In this document: one piece after another, positions 9,079 to 17,390 of the stretch
How the letters are laid out: the number at the start of each line of letters is the position of its first letter
Numbering within the stretch: position 1 is the stretch's first letter
From: Planctomycetota bacterium
GTDB lineage: Bacteria > Planctomycetota > UBA1135 > GCA-002686595
Length of the DNA: 64,000 nucleotides
Direction of reading: 5' to 3'
Assembly (NCBI GenBank): GCA_028823345.1
Contig: JAPKBR010000002.1
Coordinates: 83,050 to 147,049, forward strand
Notes under the pieces: model-generated
Databases searched by the model: none
Seen by the model: the letters and a program-made list of their open reading frames with translations, nothing else
What the model was told of the DNA's origin: nothing
Made by a program: the position numbers and the translations under genes

Positions 9079-11219
9079 GGTGAATCTTCCCCGAGAGAAG
9101 CCTTCAATTCCGGCGGCACCACCTTGAACGCCCGGAGAAATTGCGCCCTGCTCACTCGTCGGCACTCGGCACCGAACGCGGCGGCCACAATCCCCTGTGC
9201 ATCCGCCCGCACAATCCGATCCAACGTCAGGGTGGGCCAAACCAATTCCGTCCGGTTGTCCACCAGGCCGATACCAATGCCCTCCAATAGGGAAGGCCCA
9301 TAGGTGCCTACTTGTCCGTTGAAGAGGCTTTTCAAGACTTCCACTTCAGGCTCAAATTCACGAGCCATCAAGCGTCCAATGAAAATCCCGAGGGATCGCC
9401 CCGCCCCGTCGCGCAGTACATCTGCATCTTGTCCTTCGCCAAAATCAGCCCCGTGAAAGGCTGCAGCAACCTCCGTTGCCCGGCTGACTAGGTGCGGCAC
9501 CAGGCGCGCCAGTGGCGCATAGGCCTGCTTCCAACAGGCCCCTTCCATAAGGTGCACGACCCGAGCATCACCACCCCGTGCAATGCGCACCAGCATGTCA
9601 CGGATCGCACCTGCCTCGTCATTCTTATACCCAGCCAGGGTGCGTAAGCCCGCGCCCGCTCCCCGGCACCAGTCGATTTGATATTCCGGAGGAACCGACT
9701 TCAAGAGGACTTGCAGATCCAAGCGAGGAGCATCTTTGGGCAAGGCTTTGAACCTATCCCGTTCCTCCGCATCCACTTGCCCGTCCCCATTGGCATCCCC
9801 CATCATGGACAATTGGGCATGGTAAAAACCAAGGCCCCGGTGCATGCGCCGCGCGTCTAGATCCGGCAACTTGTTGGCCCAAGCGACGGCTTCACCCCGG
9901 GACACACCACTGCTGTGCATCACAAAGGCCCGTGCATGTTGCGCAAAGCTAAACCCCTCGTAATGCCAGCCAATACCGGTGAATCGCCCCTCAACAGCCA
10001 CTTCGCGCAGGGGCTGCAGTCCTAACAGGCCCATCGTCCCTACCAAGGCGAGGCCCAACTTAGCCCGCAGGTCCCACCCTGGCCGAACCAAGACTGCAAC
10101 CGCCATCACCGATAGCAAGTAGAAGTGTGGCAAGAAGTAGCGATAGCCGCCAACCTCCACCGGGTAAGCGTACTTGCCGTTGGCCAGGTTCGAAAGGGCG
10201 AAAGCCAAGGCAGCGAGAGGTGTCCAACAAACCAGGGGCAGTAATTTGAGGCGGTCGTAGACCACCCTGCTTTCCTGCTGGCTCCGGGCACCCATGATGC
10301 CGCGCAAATGCCGCGTCCCATGACGGACCAGGGGCAAGCCCAGCACCAAAAAACAAACAACCCATAGACCCAACAGGGACCAACCCAGAGCGGGGTGCGT
10401 ATCCCCATGAAAGGGTGCCTGCTGCATGTCCTCGGTCAAAAAAGTCCAAAAGCGACTACCCAAACGGGCGCCGCCCCCTTCGGATTCTTCCGCAAATTTT
10501 GCCGTCAGGAAATGCAAGCCACGGGGCGACACATACAAGTTCATGAAGATCAGGGGAGCCAGCCCAAGGGCAAGGCCTGGGCCCGCAAAGCGCAGATCGC
10601 GCAGGGATCCGCGGAGCCCTCGTACCATCACGTGCAATCCCACCATGCAGCCCACAGGAATCACAGCGGCCAAAATCACAAACAGATTGACCCCCGCAGC
10701 CACTCCCATCAGGAATAACTTGCGCGGGGTGCAGCCGCTGCGATGAGCCGCATCAAATGCCCACAGGGTGAGCGCCATGTACAGCAGGTTCTCAAAATGG
10801 TTGCCAGTTCCAATCAGCGAGTACTTTTGCAGCAACTCGGTGGGGCCGACGGCGAGCAAGAAGGCGGCGGCCAGGGCTGCCCGTTCACCCAGCAAGCCTC
10901 GCACCCAATAGAAACCGCAGATCAATAAGAGGAGCCCCAGAAGGAGGAGCATCATCTTGTAGGCCATGTAGCTTGGGCCAAACATCTCGAAGAAAGGCGC
11001 CGCCAAGAGTCCGTTGATCAGGGAACCGGCGGAATTGTCGTAGTGCAGCCCAATGGGCTGGTCGAGTCCAAGCTGGAAAATGCGTCCAAGCACCCCCGGG
11101 GGGTAGAGCTCGAACATGGGAAGGGCCACGTGATCAAAGGCACCCAATAACCAGTAGATTCGAATCCCCAGGTAGAGCACGCACGTGGCGAGGAGCAGGG
11201 CATAGGTGCTGCGCTTCAT
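9075..11219 (-). CDS. Polytopic membrane protein, GT-C glycosyltransferase-like, with an EF-hand
   Basis: 714 residues from the ATG at 11219 (MKRSTYALLLATCVLYLGIR). About ten hydrophobic segments fill roughly the first 400 residues, followed by a soluble C-terminal part, the layout of GT-C (PMT/ArnT-like) transferases. The first loop contains FDHVALPMFELYPPG. A canonical EF-hand loop, DANGDGQVDAEE, lies near residues 471-482 in the soluble part. The downstream lipoprotein starts in its stop codon. The GT-C assignment rests on topology only; the EF-hand is directly visible. Confidence 0.7.
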   Translation of the reverse strand: MKRSTYALLLATCVLYLGIRIYWLLGAFDHVALPMFELYPPGVLGRIFQLGLDQPIGLHYDNSAGSLINGLLAAPFFEMFGPSYMAYKMMLLLLGLLLLICGFYWVRGLLGERAALAAAFLLAVGPTELLQKYSLIGTGNHFENLLYMALTLWAFDAAHRSGCTPRKLFLMGVAAGVNLFVILAAVIPVGCMVGLHVMVRGLRGSLRDLRFAGPGLALGLAPLIFMNLYVSPRGLHFLTAKFAEESEGGGARLGSRFWTFLTEDMQQAPFHGDTHPALGWSLLGLWVVCFLVLGLPLVRHGTRHLRGIMGARSQQESRVVYDRLKLLPLVCWTPLAALAFALSNLANGKYAYPVEVGGYRYFLPHFYLLSVMAVAVLVRPGWDLRAKLGLALVGTMGLLGLQPLREVAVEGRFTGIGWHYEGFSFAQHARAFVMHSSGVSRGEAVAWANKLPDLDARRMHRGLGFYHAQLSMMGDANGDGQVDAEERDRFKALPKDAPRLDLQVLLKSVPPEYQIDWCRGAGAGLRTLAGYKNDEAGAIRDMLVRIARGGDARVVHLMEGACWKQAYAPLARLVPHLVSRATEVAAAFHGADFGEGQDADVLRDGAGRSLGIFIGRLMAREFEPEVEVLKSLFNGQVGTYGPSLLEGIGIGLVDNRTELVWPTLTLDRIVRADAQGIVAAAFGAECRRVSRAQFLRAFKVVPPELKASLGEDSP

Positions 11220-11396
11220 CTTCGCAATCCTACATCCGGGATGTTGAAATTCATGCGGGGATTCCAGGGATGTTGGAGTGGGAGGCTTCAATCCCACGGG
11301 GCACTGAGGGTCCAAAGGCTTGACACTCCAGATCCCCCTGGATTCGTGGGGTGCGCATAGGTCCCCGTGGCCGATGGAGAATAGACTAGACATCCC

Positions 11397-12626
11397 ATGC
11401 AACTCTCAACCATGCGCCGTATCGACGCCCTCGTGGGCCGACCGCTCTGCTTCCTGCTGGGAAGTTGGGCGCGCGGTGTTGATCGCCTCAGAGGGGGGTC
11501 ACCTCCCAAACCGCCCCGCCGGGTGCTTTTCGTGGAGCTCTCGGAGATGGGCAGCACGATCATCGCCGCCCCGGCCATCCAGCGCGCGCACACGATCTGC
11601 GAACAACCTCCCTGCTTCGTGATATTCAAGCGTAACGCTGATTCACTACGCCTACTGGGGCTCTTCAAGGAAGAGAACATATTCTGCCTGCCGGACACCA
11701 GCTTGATGGCTATTGCCTTTGGTGTGCTGCGCTTCCGCCGCTGGTGCCGCCAACGGGGCATAGACACGGTGGTGGACCTGGAACTCTTTGCCCGCATCTC
11801 CTCGATCCTGACCGTAGTCTCCGGCGCCCGCACTCGAGTCGGCTTTGACAACTACCGGGCCGAGGGCCTTTACCGTGGGAAGCACTTGACCCACCCGGTC
11901 AACTACAACGTATACCAACACATGAGCGCCAACTTCATGGCTCTTCTCGATGCGTTGGAACTTCCCGCCAGCGAAGAACCCGGACCACGTTGCGCGCCCA
12001 AGCCAACGGACCAGGTGGTGAGCACACCGATCAAGCTCGACCGCCAACGCCACCTCCAATCGGAACTCGCAGCTCGCTGTGATTTGCCCACGGACGCACA
12101 GCTGATCACGATCAATCCCGAAGCTGGCACTTTGCTCCCAATCCGCAACTGGCCCCAGAGCAATTACATTGAGCTCATCCAGCAGTTGCTCGCTCGGGAT
12201 CCACGCAACGTGGTGCTCCTCATGGGCGTACCTGATGGGCAGCCCACCATTGACCGAATCCAACAAGGGGTCAACGATCCCCGTTGTGTGGACTTTGTCG
12301 GTTGCACCAGGGACTTGGACGATGTGTTGCAACTGTGCCACCTATCGCAGGTGCTGATCACCAACGACTCGGGTCCCGCTCACTTCGCAACCCTGACGCC
12401 GGTCCCGGTAGTCACCCTCTTTGGGCCCGAGACACCAACCCTCTATGGCCCCCGGGGCAAGCGGGCCAAGAACCTCTTTGCGGGCATCGCTTGCTCTCCC
12501 TGCTTGACCGCCTTCAACCATCGCAATAGCAGCTGCACGGACAATGTTTGCCTGCAAGAGATCAAAGTTCACCAGGTACTCGAGGCAGCTGGTTCTCTGA
12601 TGGACGATCCGTCCCTACGGGCATAA
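11397..12626 (+). CDS. Glycosyltransferase family 9 (heptosyltransferase-like)
   Basis: 409 residues. Transfers a sugar, in relatives a heptose, from a nucleotide sugar in LPS core synthesis. GT9 marks are RRVLFVELSEMGSTIIAAPA near residue 40 (phosphate-binding N-domain), VDLELFARISSILT, and the C-domain donor-site run NDSGPAHFA followed by LFGPETPTLYGP. Near the end a Cys pair (CSPCL) and CTDNVCL could bind a metal. ATG at 11397; an alternative ATG is at 11412. The divergent neighbour is the GT-C-like protein and the next gene is a TPR membrane protein, so a glycoconjugate region is likely. Confidence 0.88.
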   Translation: MQLSTMRRIDALVGRPLCFLLGSWARGVDRLRGGSPPKPPRRVLFVELSEMGSTIIAAPAIQRAHTICEQPPCFVIFKRNADSLRLLGLFKEENIFCLPDTSLMAIAFGVLRFRRWCRQRGIDTVVDLELFARISSILTVVSGARTRVGFDNYRAEGLYRGKHLTHPVNYNVYQHMSANFMALLDALELPASEEPGPRCAPKPTDQVVSTPIKLDRQRHLQSELAARCDLPTDAQLITINPEAGTLLPIRNWPQSNYIELIQQLLARDPRNVVLLMGVPDGQPTIDRIQQGVNDPRCVDFVGCTRDLDDVLQLCHLSQVLITNDSGPAHFATLTPVPVVTLFGPETPTLYGPRGKRAKNLFAGIACSPCLTAFNHRNSSCTDNVCLQEIKVHQVLEAAGSLMDDPSLRA

Positions 12627-12694
12627 TCCCCCCATCAACCCCTTGAACAAGGTCGGCCTCATTGCCCGCGCTCAGAACTGATTCCCGAGCGATC

Positions 12695-14317
12695 ATGCTT
12701 GCCCTCGTGCTGGCCTGCGCAGCATATGCTCCGGCCCTAGTGGGCGGATTCGCCTATGACGACGGGGAAGCGATTCGTCTCAACCCGGTTGTGCAAGGCC
12801 AGTTGCCCGCCCTCCAGGCTTTCGCCCAAGACTACTGGCACCATATTTCGGACGCTGGACATTACCGGCCCCTCGCGACCTTGAGTCTGCGCTGGGATAG
12901 GTTCCTTTGGGAAGACAATCCAATGGGCTTTCACGCGACCAGTCTCGCCTTGCACTTGATCGTGGTTTTGCTGGGAGGGTTCCTCCTGCAGAGGCTTCGA
13001 CCCAAATCCCCCGCGTGCTTCTTGGGTCTCATCTTCTTCGCCTGTCACCCGGCCCTAGGGGACTCGGTGGCCTGGATCAGCGGCCGCACCTCAAGCCTCT
13101 GCGCTCTGGGCGGACTCTTGGGTTCCCTCTGGCTGCTGGGCAAACCCGGCTCGTCCCCATCCCAACAACGGGTTCTATGGGGCGCAGCTTTGGCCCCGTT
13201 CCTCGCCTGCTTGGGAAAGGAGGATGGCGTGCTGTTTGCCCCCTTGGCAGTGTTCTTGGGCCTTTGGTGCGGCCGGGGTCGCGTGGCTTGGGCGGGAGCA
13301 TTGCTGGGCGTTGCCGCGGCCGCGGCCCTGCGCGCTTGGGCCCTGGGCGCTCCAATACCCAAGGCCCATGGTGCGCCCTTAGGGCACCTCTCTCTTCTGG
13401 AACGTGTTCCCCAGGGCGCCCTCGCCTGGCTTGGGGGATTGAAACTCGTGGCCTTGCCCTGGCAGATATCTCCTGGTCAAGAGGCTTTAGATCGAGCTTC
13501 CATGAGCCCCTGGGTCGGCGTCCTCGTCTTGCTCGCTGGTTTGGCCCTAGGCATTTTTGCCTTCACAATGCGCAAGCGATCCAGCCTGCTGGCGGGAAGC
13601 TTACTTTTGGTGTTGGTGAGCATTCTGCCCACCCTGGAAATCATTCCCGCCGGCGAGGTTTTCGCGCCCCGCTATCTGTACCTGCCCCTGTTGTTCGCCG
13701 CACCGCTCAGTGGCGCCTTGCTCTACCGAATTCCAAGAGCTTGTTTGCTGGCACTCCTCTTGGTTTGGATCCCCTTAGGTTGGCAAGCATCCCAGGCCTA
13801 CACCAGTCGCGCCGCCTACTGGACCACCCGCATGGAGTACGGCGAAGAGACCCCTATGGGTTGGAATGCTCTGGGCAACGCCCGGCTTGAGGCCAAGGAC
13901 CCCACCGGGGCCCGGGCGGCATTTGATCAGGCCATCAAACTGGATCCCCATTACAGTCGGCCCTGGGTCAATCTAGGCACCCTCACCTGGTCCGAAGATG
14001 GTCCCGCCGCGGCCCGCCCGATCTTGGAGCGCGCTTGCCTCGAAGGCCCTCAAAATCCCGCGGCCCATGGGAACCTGGGGGCTGTGCTCTTGAGCCTTGG
14101 GAAACCCATCGAAGCCGAAGGACACTACCTGCAAGCCATCGAGTTGGCCCCGGGAAGGGGTGCCCTCTGGCGTGGCTTGGCCCGTGCCCTACTGGATCAA
14201 GGCCGCCGAACGGAAGCACTGCAGGCCCTTGATAAAGGGATTCAGCAAATGGGCCAAGATCCCGCCAGTGAGCGCTTGCGCCTGAAGATCCAAGAGGATG
14301 AACTGTCCCCCCCATGA
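12695..14317 (+). CDS. TMTC-like membrane protein with C-terminal TPR repeats
   Basis: 540 residues from the ATG at 12695 (MLALVLACAAYAPALVGGF); a TTG at 12662 would add 11. About ten hydrophobic segments follow a FAYDDGEAIRLNP motif near residues 20-35, the double-Asp loop seen in TMTC-type putative O-mannosyltransferases. Three or more TPR units fill the last about 140 residues (for example AFDQAIKLDPHYSRPWVNLG and AEGHYLQAIELAPGRGALW). It may glycosylate exported proteins, by family analogy. The stop overlaps the start of the cytochrome gene by 4 bases. Confidence 0.8.
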   Translation: MLALVLACAAYAPALVGGFAYDDGEAIRLNPVVQGQLPALQAFAQDYWHHISDAGHYRPLATLSLRWDRFLWEDNPMGFHATSLALHLIVVLLGGFLLQRLRPKSPACFLGLIFFACHPALGDSVAWISGRTSSLCALGGLLGSLWLLGKPGSSPSQQRVLWGAALAPFLACLGKEDGVLFAPLAVFLGLWCGRGRVAWAGALLGVAAAAALRAWALGAPIPKAHGAPLGHLSLLERVPQGALAWLGGLKLVALPWQISPGQEALDRASMSPWVGVLVLLAGLALGIFAFTMRKRSSLLAGSLLLVLVSILPTLEIIPAGEVFAPRYLYLPLLFAAPLSGALLYRIPRACLLALLLVWIPLGWQASQAYTSRAAYWTTRMEYGEETPMGWNALGNARLEAKDPTGARAAFDQAIKLDPHYSRPWVNLGTLTWSEDGPAAARPILERACLEGPQNPAAHGNLGAVLLSLGKPIEAEGHYLQAIELAPGRGALWRGLARALLDQGRRTEALQALDKGIQQMGQDPASERLRLKIQEDELSPP

Positions 14318-14667
14318 AAGCCCTCCCACTCCTAACTCTCTTTGGGCTCTCCCTTTTGGCGACCTCTTGCAGCAATGAAGCCGCCCAAACTGACGCCCAC
14401 CCGGGAATGTCGCTCTACAACGACCGCGGCCGTGGGGCCTGCGTAATCTGTCATGGGCCTGACGGTAGCGGCACAATGCTCGGCGTGGACCTGCGCGGTA
14501 AACGGGCTGCTTGGGACGAGCAAAAACTCGCCGAGTACATTGCAGATCCAGAAGCCTACGCGAACAAGACCGAAGGCATGGAGTATGCGCGTATGCCCAA
14601 GCCCCCAGAGATGCCCGCAGCCGATCGCCTCACTTTAGCCCGCTATACCTTGACCCTGATGAAGTAA
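14314..14667 (+). CDS. Cytochrome c lipoprotein (single heme)
   Basis: 117 residues. A lipoprotein signal peptide (MKALPLLTLFGLSLLATSCS, lipobox at Cys20) precedes a class I cytochrome c domain with the heme site CVICH near residue 45 and a likely Met ligand in YARMPKPPEMP. It would carry electrons in the periplasm, anchored by lipid. It overlaps the upstream TPR gene by 4 bases (ATGA), so the two are coupled; the functional link is unclear. The final 40 residues look complete. Confidence 0.88.
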   Translation: MKALPLLTLFGLSLLATSCSNEAAQTDAHPGMSLYNDRGRGACVICHGPDGSGTMLGVDLRGKRAAWDEQKLAEYIADPEAYANKTEGMEYARMPKPPEMPAADRLTLARYTLTLMK

Positions 14668-14676
14668 GGGCGGGGA

Positions 14677-15087
14677 CTACTCGGGCCATTCAAAGGAAAG
14701 ATCCAGAGTGCAACAACCGTCGAGGGTTGCATGCACCGGACATCCTAAGGCGGCTTGCTCCAAGCGCTTGCGATCCTTGGCCTCGGTGATTCCGGGCACG
14801 GAGATCACCAGTTCCAAACGCTCGATCTTGCGCACGGGAGCGCTGGCCATGAACTTGTTCACGCGAATGGTCGCGCGGCTCAAGTCCATCCCATGGCGCT
14901 CTCCCACAATGCCCAGCAGGGTCATGATGCAAGTGCCCAAGGCCGTGGCAACCAAGTCCGTGGGCGAGAACGCTGCACCCTTGCCCTGATTGTCCAGGGG
15001 TGCATCGGTGGTAAGAGTGGCTCCGGAGGGACCGTGAACCGCATGGGTGCGCAGGCCACCTTGATAGGTGATGTTGATTTCGACCAT
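14677..15087 (-). CDS. OsmC family protein
   Basis: 136 residues. OsmC/Ohr-type proteins reduce organic hydroperoxides with two cysteines in the cytoplasm. The pair is present: LVATALGTCIMTLLG (Cys near residue 53) and EQAALGCPVHATLDG (Cys near 114). The start MVEINITYQGGLRTHAVHGPSG fits the YhfA/OsmC subgroup. Convergent with the cytochrome gene, 9 bases apart, and 29 bases downstream of the amidohydrolase on the same strand. Confidence 0.9.
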   Translation of the reverse strand: MVEINITYQGGLRTHAVHGPSGATLTTDAPLDNQGKGAAFSPTDLVATALGTCIMTLLGIVGERHGMDLSRATIRVNKFMASAPVRKIERLELVISVPGITEAKDRKRLEQAALGCPVHATLDGCCTLDLSFEWPE

Positions 15088-15116
15088 GCGCCCAGTCTAG
15101 CCCAAGGGCAACGCCC

Positions 15117-16796
15117 TCAGCGTCCGTCGAATGCGATCTCCCCGTCCACCAGGGTCAACAGCACACGCGCCTGCAACAATTGCTCCGCGCTCATCGCGTC
15201 CAACTCAAACGGGTCCAAATCAAGCACCGTGCCATCGAAGGCAAAGCCCACCTTTAAGACTCCACGGGTGTTCTCTTCCCCCAGGGCAAAAGCCGCACCC
15301 CGGGTGAATGCGCCAATAGCTTCCGCAGCACTCAAGCGCTGATCGGGGAGCCAGCCCCCGGACGGTTGGCCCTTCCCATCCTGGCGGGTCATGGCCGCAT
15401 AAATGCCCTCAAGGGGCTCTGGGCGCTCCACCGGAAAGTCGCTGCCAAAGGCCAGGGGCGAAGTGGCAGAATGCAGGCGACGCCAAGCGTAGGCCCCACG
15501 CACCCGGTCGGCCCCAAGACGCTGTTCGGCCCAACGCAAATCGCTGGTGGCGTGGGTCGGTTGCATGGAGGGAATCACCCCAAGGGCGCGCAGGCGATGC
15601 CAGTCCCCTGCCGCCACCACTTGGGCGTGCTCCAGCCGCGGGCGCAGATCCCGCAGGGAGGGGATTTCGGTTTGCACCACACCAAAGGCATCCAATACCT
15701 GTCGGCAGGCCGCGTCACCGATGGCGTGAACCGCCGGCTGCATTTGGGCCTCGGCGCAAATACGCACCAAGCGCAAAATGTCTTGATCTTCAAAGCGTCC
15801 CAAGCCCCGGTGTCCCGGTTCGTCCTCATAGTCCGCCAACAGCCAAGCTCCTCGGGAGCCAAGAGCTCCATCCACCATCAACTTGACCCCGGCCACCCGG
15901 AAACGATGGTCCCCCAGATTCTTCAGTTGCAACAGTTCCCCCGGCCCCAAAAGCGAGTTGCCCGGCAGGTACGCCGCCACACGCAGGGGCAACTGTCCCT
16001 CCTGGCGCAACCCGGCCAAGACCTTCAGGGATAAACGATCCGTGCCCATGTCGTGCACGCAACAAAGGCCCACGGAAAGTGCCTTTTGCACCCCGGCCAA
16101 CATGCGTCGTCGCACGTCCGCCTCCTTAGCTGGAGGCAACCAGCGAGTCACATGGCCCATGGCCCGATCGATCAAAACTCCGGTGGGTTGACCCGCTGGA
16201 TCCCGCAGGATGCGTCCCCCGGCTGGATCCGGAGAAGAACTCTTAGCCCCCAGCAAACCGGCTTTATCCAGAGCCGCATGGTTGACCAACACCGCGTGTC
16301 CATCAATGCGTTCCAGTAGTACCGGATTGTCAGGCACCGCTTCCGAGAGGGCCGAGTGATGGGGAAACTCTGCCCCGGGCCAACGGGTCTGATCCCAACC
16401 ACGCCCTTGAATCCAGGCTCCCGGAGGCAAGTCCTTAGCGGCCGCCGCCACCCGTCGTATCAGTTCCCCATAGGACTCGACCCCCACCAAATTCACCTGC
16501 TCAAGCATCTCCCCAAGGCCCAACAAATGACCGTGCGCGTCCTGCAAACCAGGAATCAAAACCATGCCTTCTAGGTCCAACTCGGGTACCTCTGGCCCCT
16601 GCCGGCGCAGCTCATCCACTTCCCCCACGGCCACGATCCACCCATCCTGCACCAGCATCGCCTGCACCGGCTCCAGGGCCACGAGCCGTCCGTCCAGGGA
16701 CTCATGCACCCCGGGCCGAATCGTGCCCCCAAAAATCAAGAGGTCCTGGCTGGGAATCAACGCCGCCCCAAAAAGGGCAAGGGAAACAATGCTCAT
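15117..16796 (-). CDS. Amidohydrolase, YtcJ-like, possibly exported
   Basis: 559 residues. Metal-dependent amidohydrolase of the YtcJ group. Its N-terminus MSIVSLALFGAALIPSQDLL resembles a signal peptide. Metal motif DAHGHLLGLGE follows the beta-strand GMVLIPGLQ; HDMGTDRL and LEHAQVVAAGDW continue the barrel, and ALAFGSDFPVERPEPLEGIY carries the late Asp. Substrate unknown. A second, truncated copy of its first 150 bases lies upstream (17195-17350), so this gene was once part of a tandem duplication with the SDR gene. Confidence 0.88.
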   Translation of the reverse strand: MSIVSLALFGAALIPSQDLLIFGGTIRPGVHESLDGRLVALEPVQAMLVQDGWIVAVGEVDELRRQGPEVPELDLEGMVLIPGLQDAHGHLLGLGEMLEQVNLVGVESYGELIRRVAAAAKDLPPGAWIQGRGWDQTRWPGAEFPHHSALSEAVPDNPVLLERIDGHAVLVNHAALDKAGLLGAKSSSPDPAGGRILRDPAGQPTGVLIDRAMGHVTRWLPPAKEADVRRRMLAGVQKALSVGLCCVHDMGTDRLSLKVLAGLRQEGQLPLRVAAYLPGNSLLGPGELLQLKNLGDHRFRVAGVKLMVDGALGSRGAWLLADYEDEPGHRGLGRFEDQDILRLVRICAEAQMQPAVHAIGDAACRQVLDAFGVVQTEIPSLRDLRPRLEHAQVVAAGDWHRLRALGVIPSMQPTHATSDLRWAEQRLGADRVRGAYAWRRLHSATSPLAFGSDFPVERPEPLEGIYAAMTRQDGKGQPSGGWLPDQRLSAAEAIGAFTRGAAFALGEENTRGVLKVGFAFDGTVLDLDPFELDAMSAEQLLQARVLLTLVDGEIAFDGR

Positions 16797-16835
16797 GCCC
16801 GCACTCTACCAGTCCAATGCACTATTATCTGATTC

Positions 16836-16886
16836 CGTGGAGAGTCTAAAAGCGGAAAACTGCCTGGGTCACCGGCCCCTAGGCGC
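16836..16886 (+). pseudogene. Decayed 5' end of a short-chain dehydrogenase
   Basis: About 50 bases match the start of the intact SDR gene at 17391: gtggagagtctaaaagcgg against atggaaagtctcaaagg, then the shared run cctgggtcaccggc. A one-base indel shifts the frame and a GTG replaces the ATG. Similarity stops near 16886; the following gtaacccg (16903-16910) faintly recalls the SDR 3' end, which could mean an internal deletion, but this is weak. Read as a remnant of a duplicated gene pair. Confidence 0.7.
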
Positions 16887-16978
16887 TACCACCGGACACT
16901 GTGTAACCCGATGAATCAACGAACCGAGCTTCGCACGACCGCTGATCACCAAAACCGTTCGCCGGACAGGGAAATCTT

Positions 16979-17104
16979 ATGGATAAAGAAGATCAAATCA
17001 TCATGCGCCTCGAAGTGATCGAACAAGAAGCAAAGCTAATCCGCGGCCTCCTAACGATCCTACTGGCACTCTCATCAGTGTTCATGCTCGTCCACTTTAT
17101 GTAA
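16979..17104 (+). CDS. Small single-pass membrane protein, 41 residues
   Basis: A 41-codon ORF starts at ATG 16979 with a plausible ribosome-binding run, agggaaa, about 6 bases upstream. The product begins MDKEDQIIMRLEVIEQEAKL (charged amphipathic helix), then RGLLTILLALSSVFMLVHFM, a hydrophobic segment long enough to span the membrane. It sits inside the duplication scar and matches neither duplicated gene. It has no family that I recognise; expression is an inference from the layout and start signal. Confidence 0.5.
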   Translation: MDKEDQIIMRLEVIEQEAKLIRGLLTILLALSSVFMLVHFM

Positions 17105-17194
17105 TGGCTGTTTCTTTGGATCGGCGGGCACTAGGCCCGTCAGCTGCGGCCTCGGGAATCAAAGCCCACCCTCCAGGTCCGACTCGGGCACATC

Positions 17195-17350
17195 CTACCC
17201 TTGCTGGCGCAGGCCCCTCACTTCGCCCAGGGCCACGAAACGTCCGTCCACGGACCCATGCACCCCGGGCCGAATCGTGACCCCAAAGATCAACAGGTCT
17301 TGGCTGGGAATCAACGCCGCCCCAAAAAGGGCAAGGGAAACAATGCTCAT
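17195..17350 (-). pseudogene. Truncated duplicate of the amidohydrolase N-terminus
   Basis: Still open for 51 codons: it starts MSIVSLALFGAALIPSQDLL, identical to the intact amidohydrolase, then diverges slightly (IFGVTIRPGVHGSVDGRFVA) and skips about 60 bases before ending at TGA 17195. Recognisable nucleotide similarity continues to about 17170. It stands directly upstream of the divergent SDR gene, in the place the full amidohydrolase gene would occupy in a gene pair. It encodes no catalytic residues. Confidence 0.8.
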
Positions 17351-17390
17351 GCCCGCACTCTTGTAGTCGAATGCACTATTGTCTGAATCC

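Larger units (their letters stand above)
16797..17390. other. Gap of 594 bases: decayed tandem duplication plus a small ORF
   Basis: This is the only stretch over 300 bases without a standard gene. Its left edge carries an upstream region and SDR start matching those before 17391; both copies share gcactatt before the SDR start, a promoter-like block. The middle (16890-17170) has no counterpart in the neighbours and holds a 41-codon membrane ORF. The right edge carries an N-terminal amidohydrolase fragment. No terminator, tRNA or insertion sequence is visible. Confidence 0.75.
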
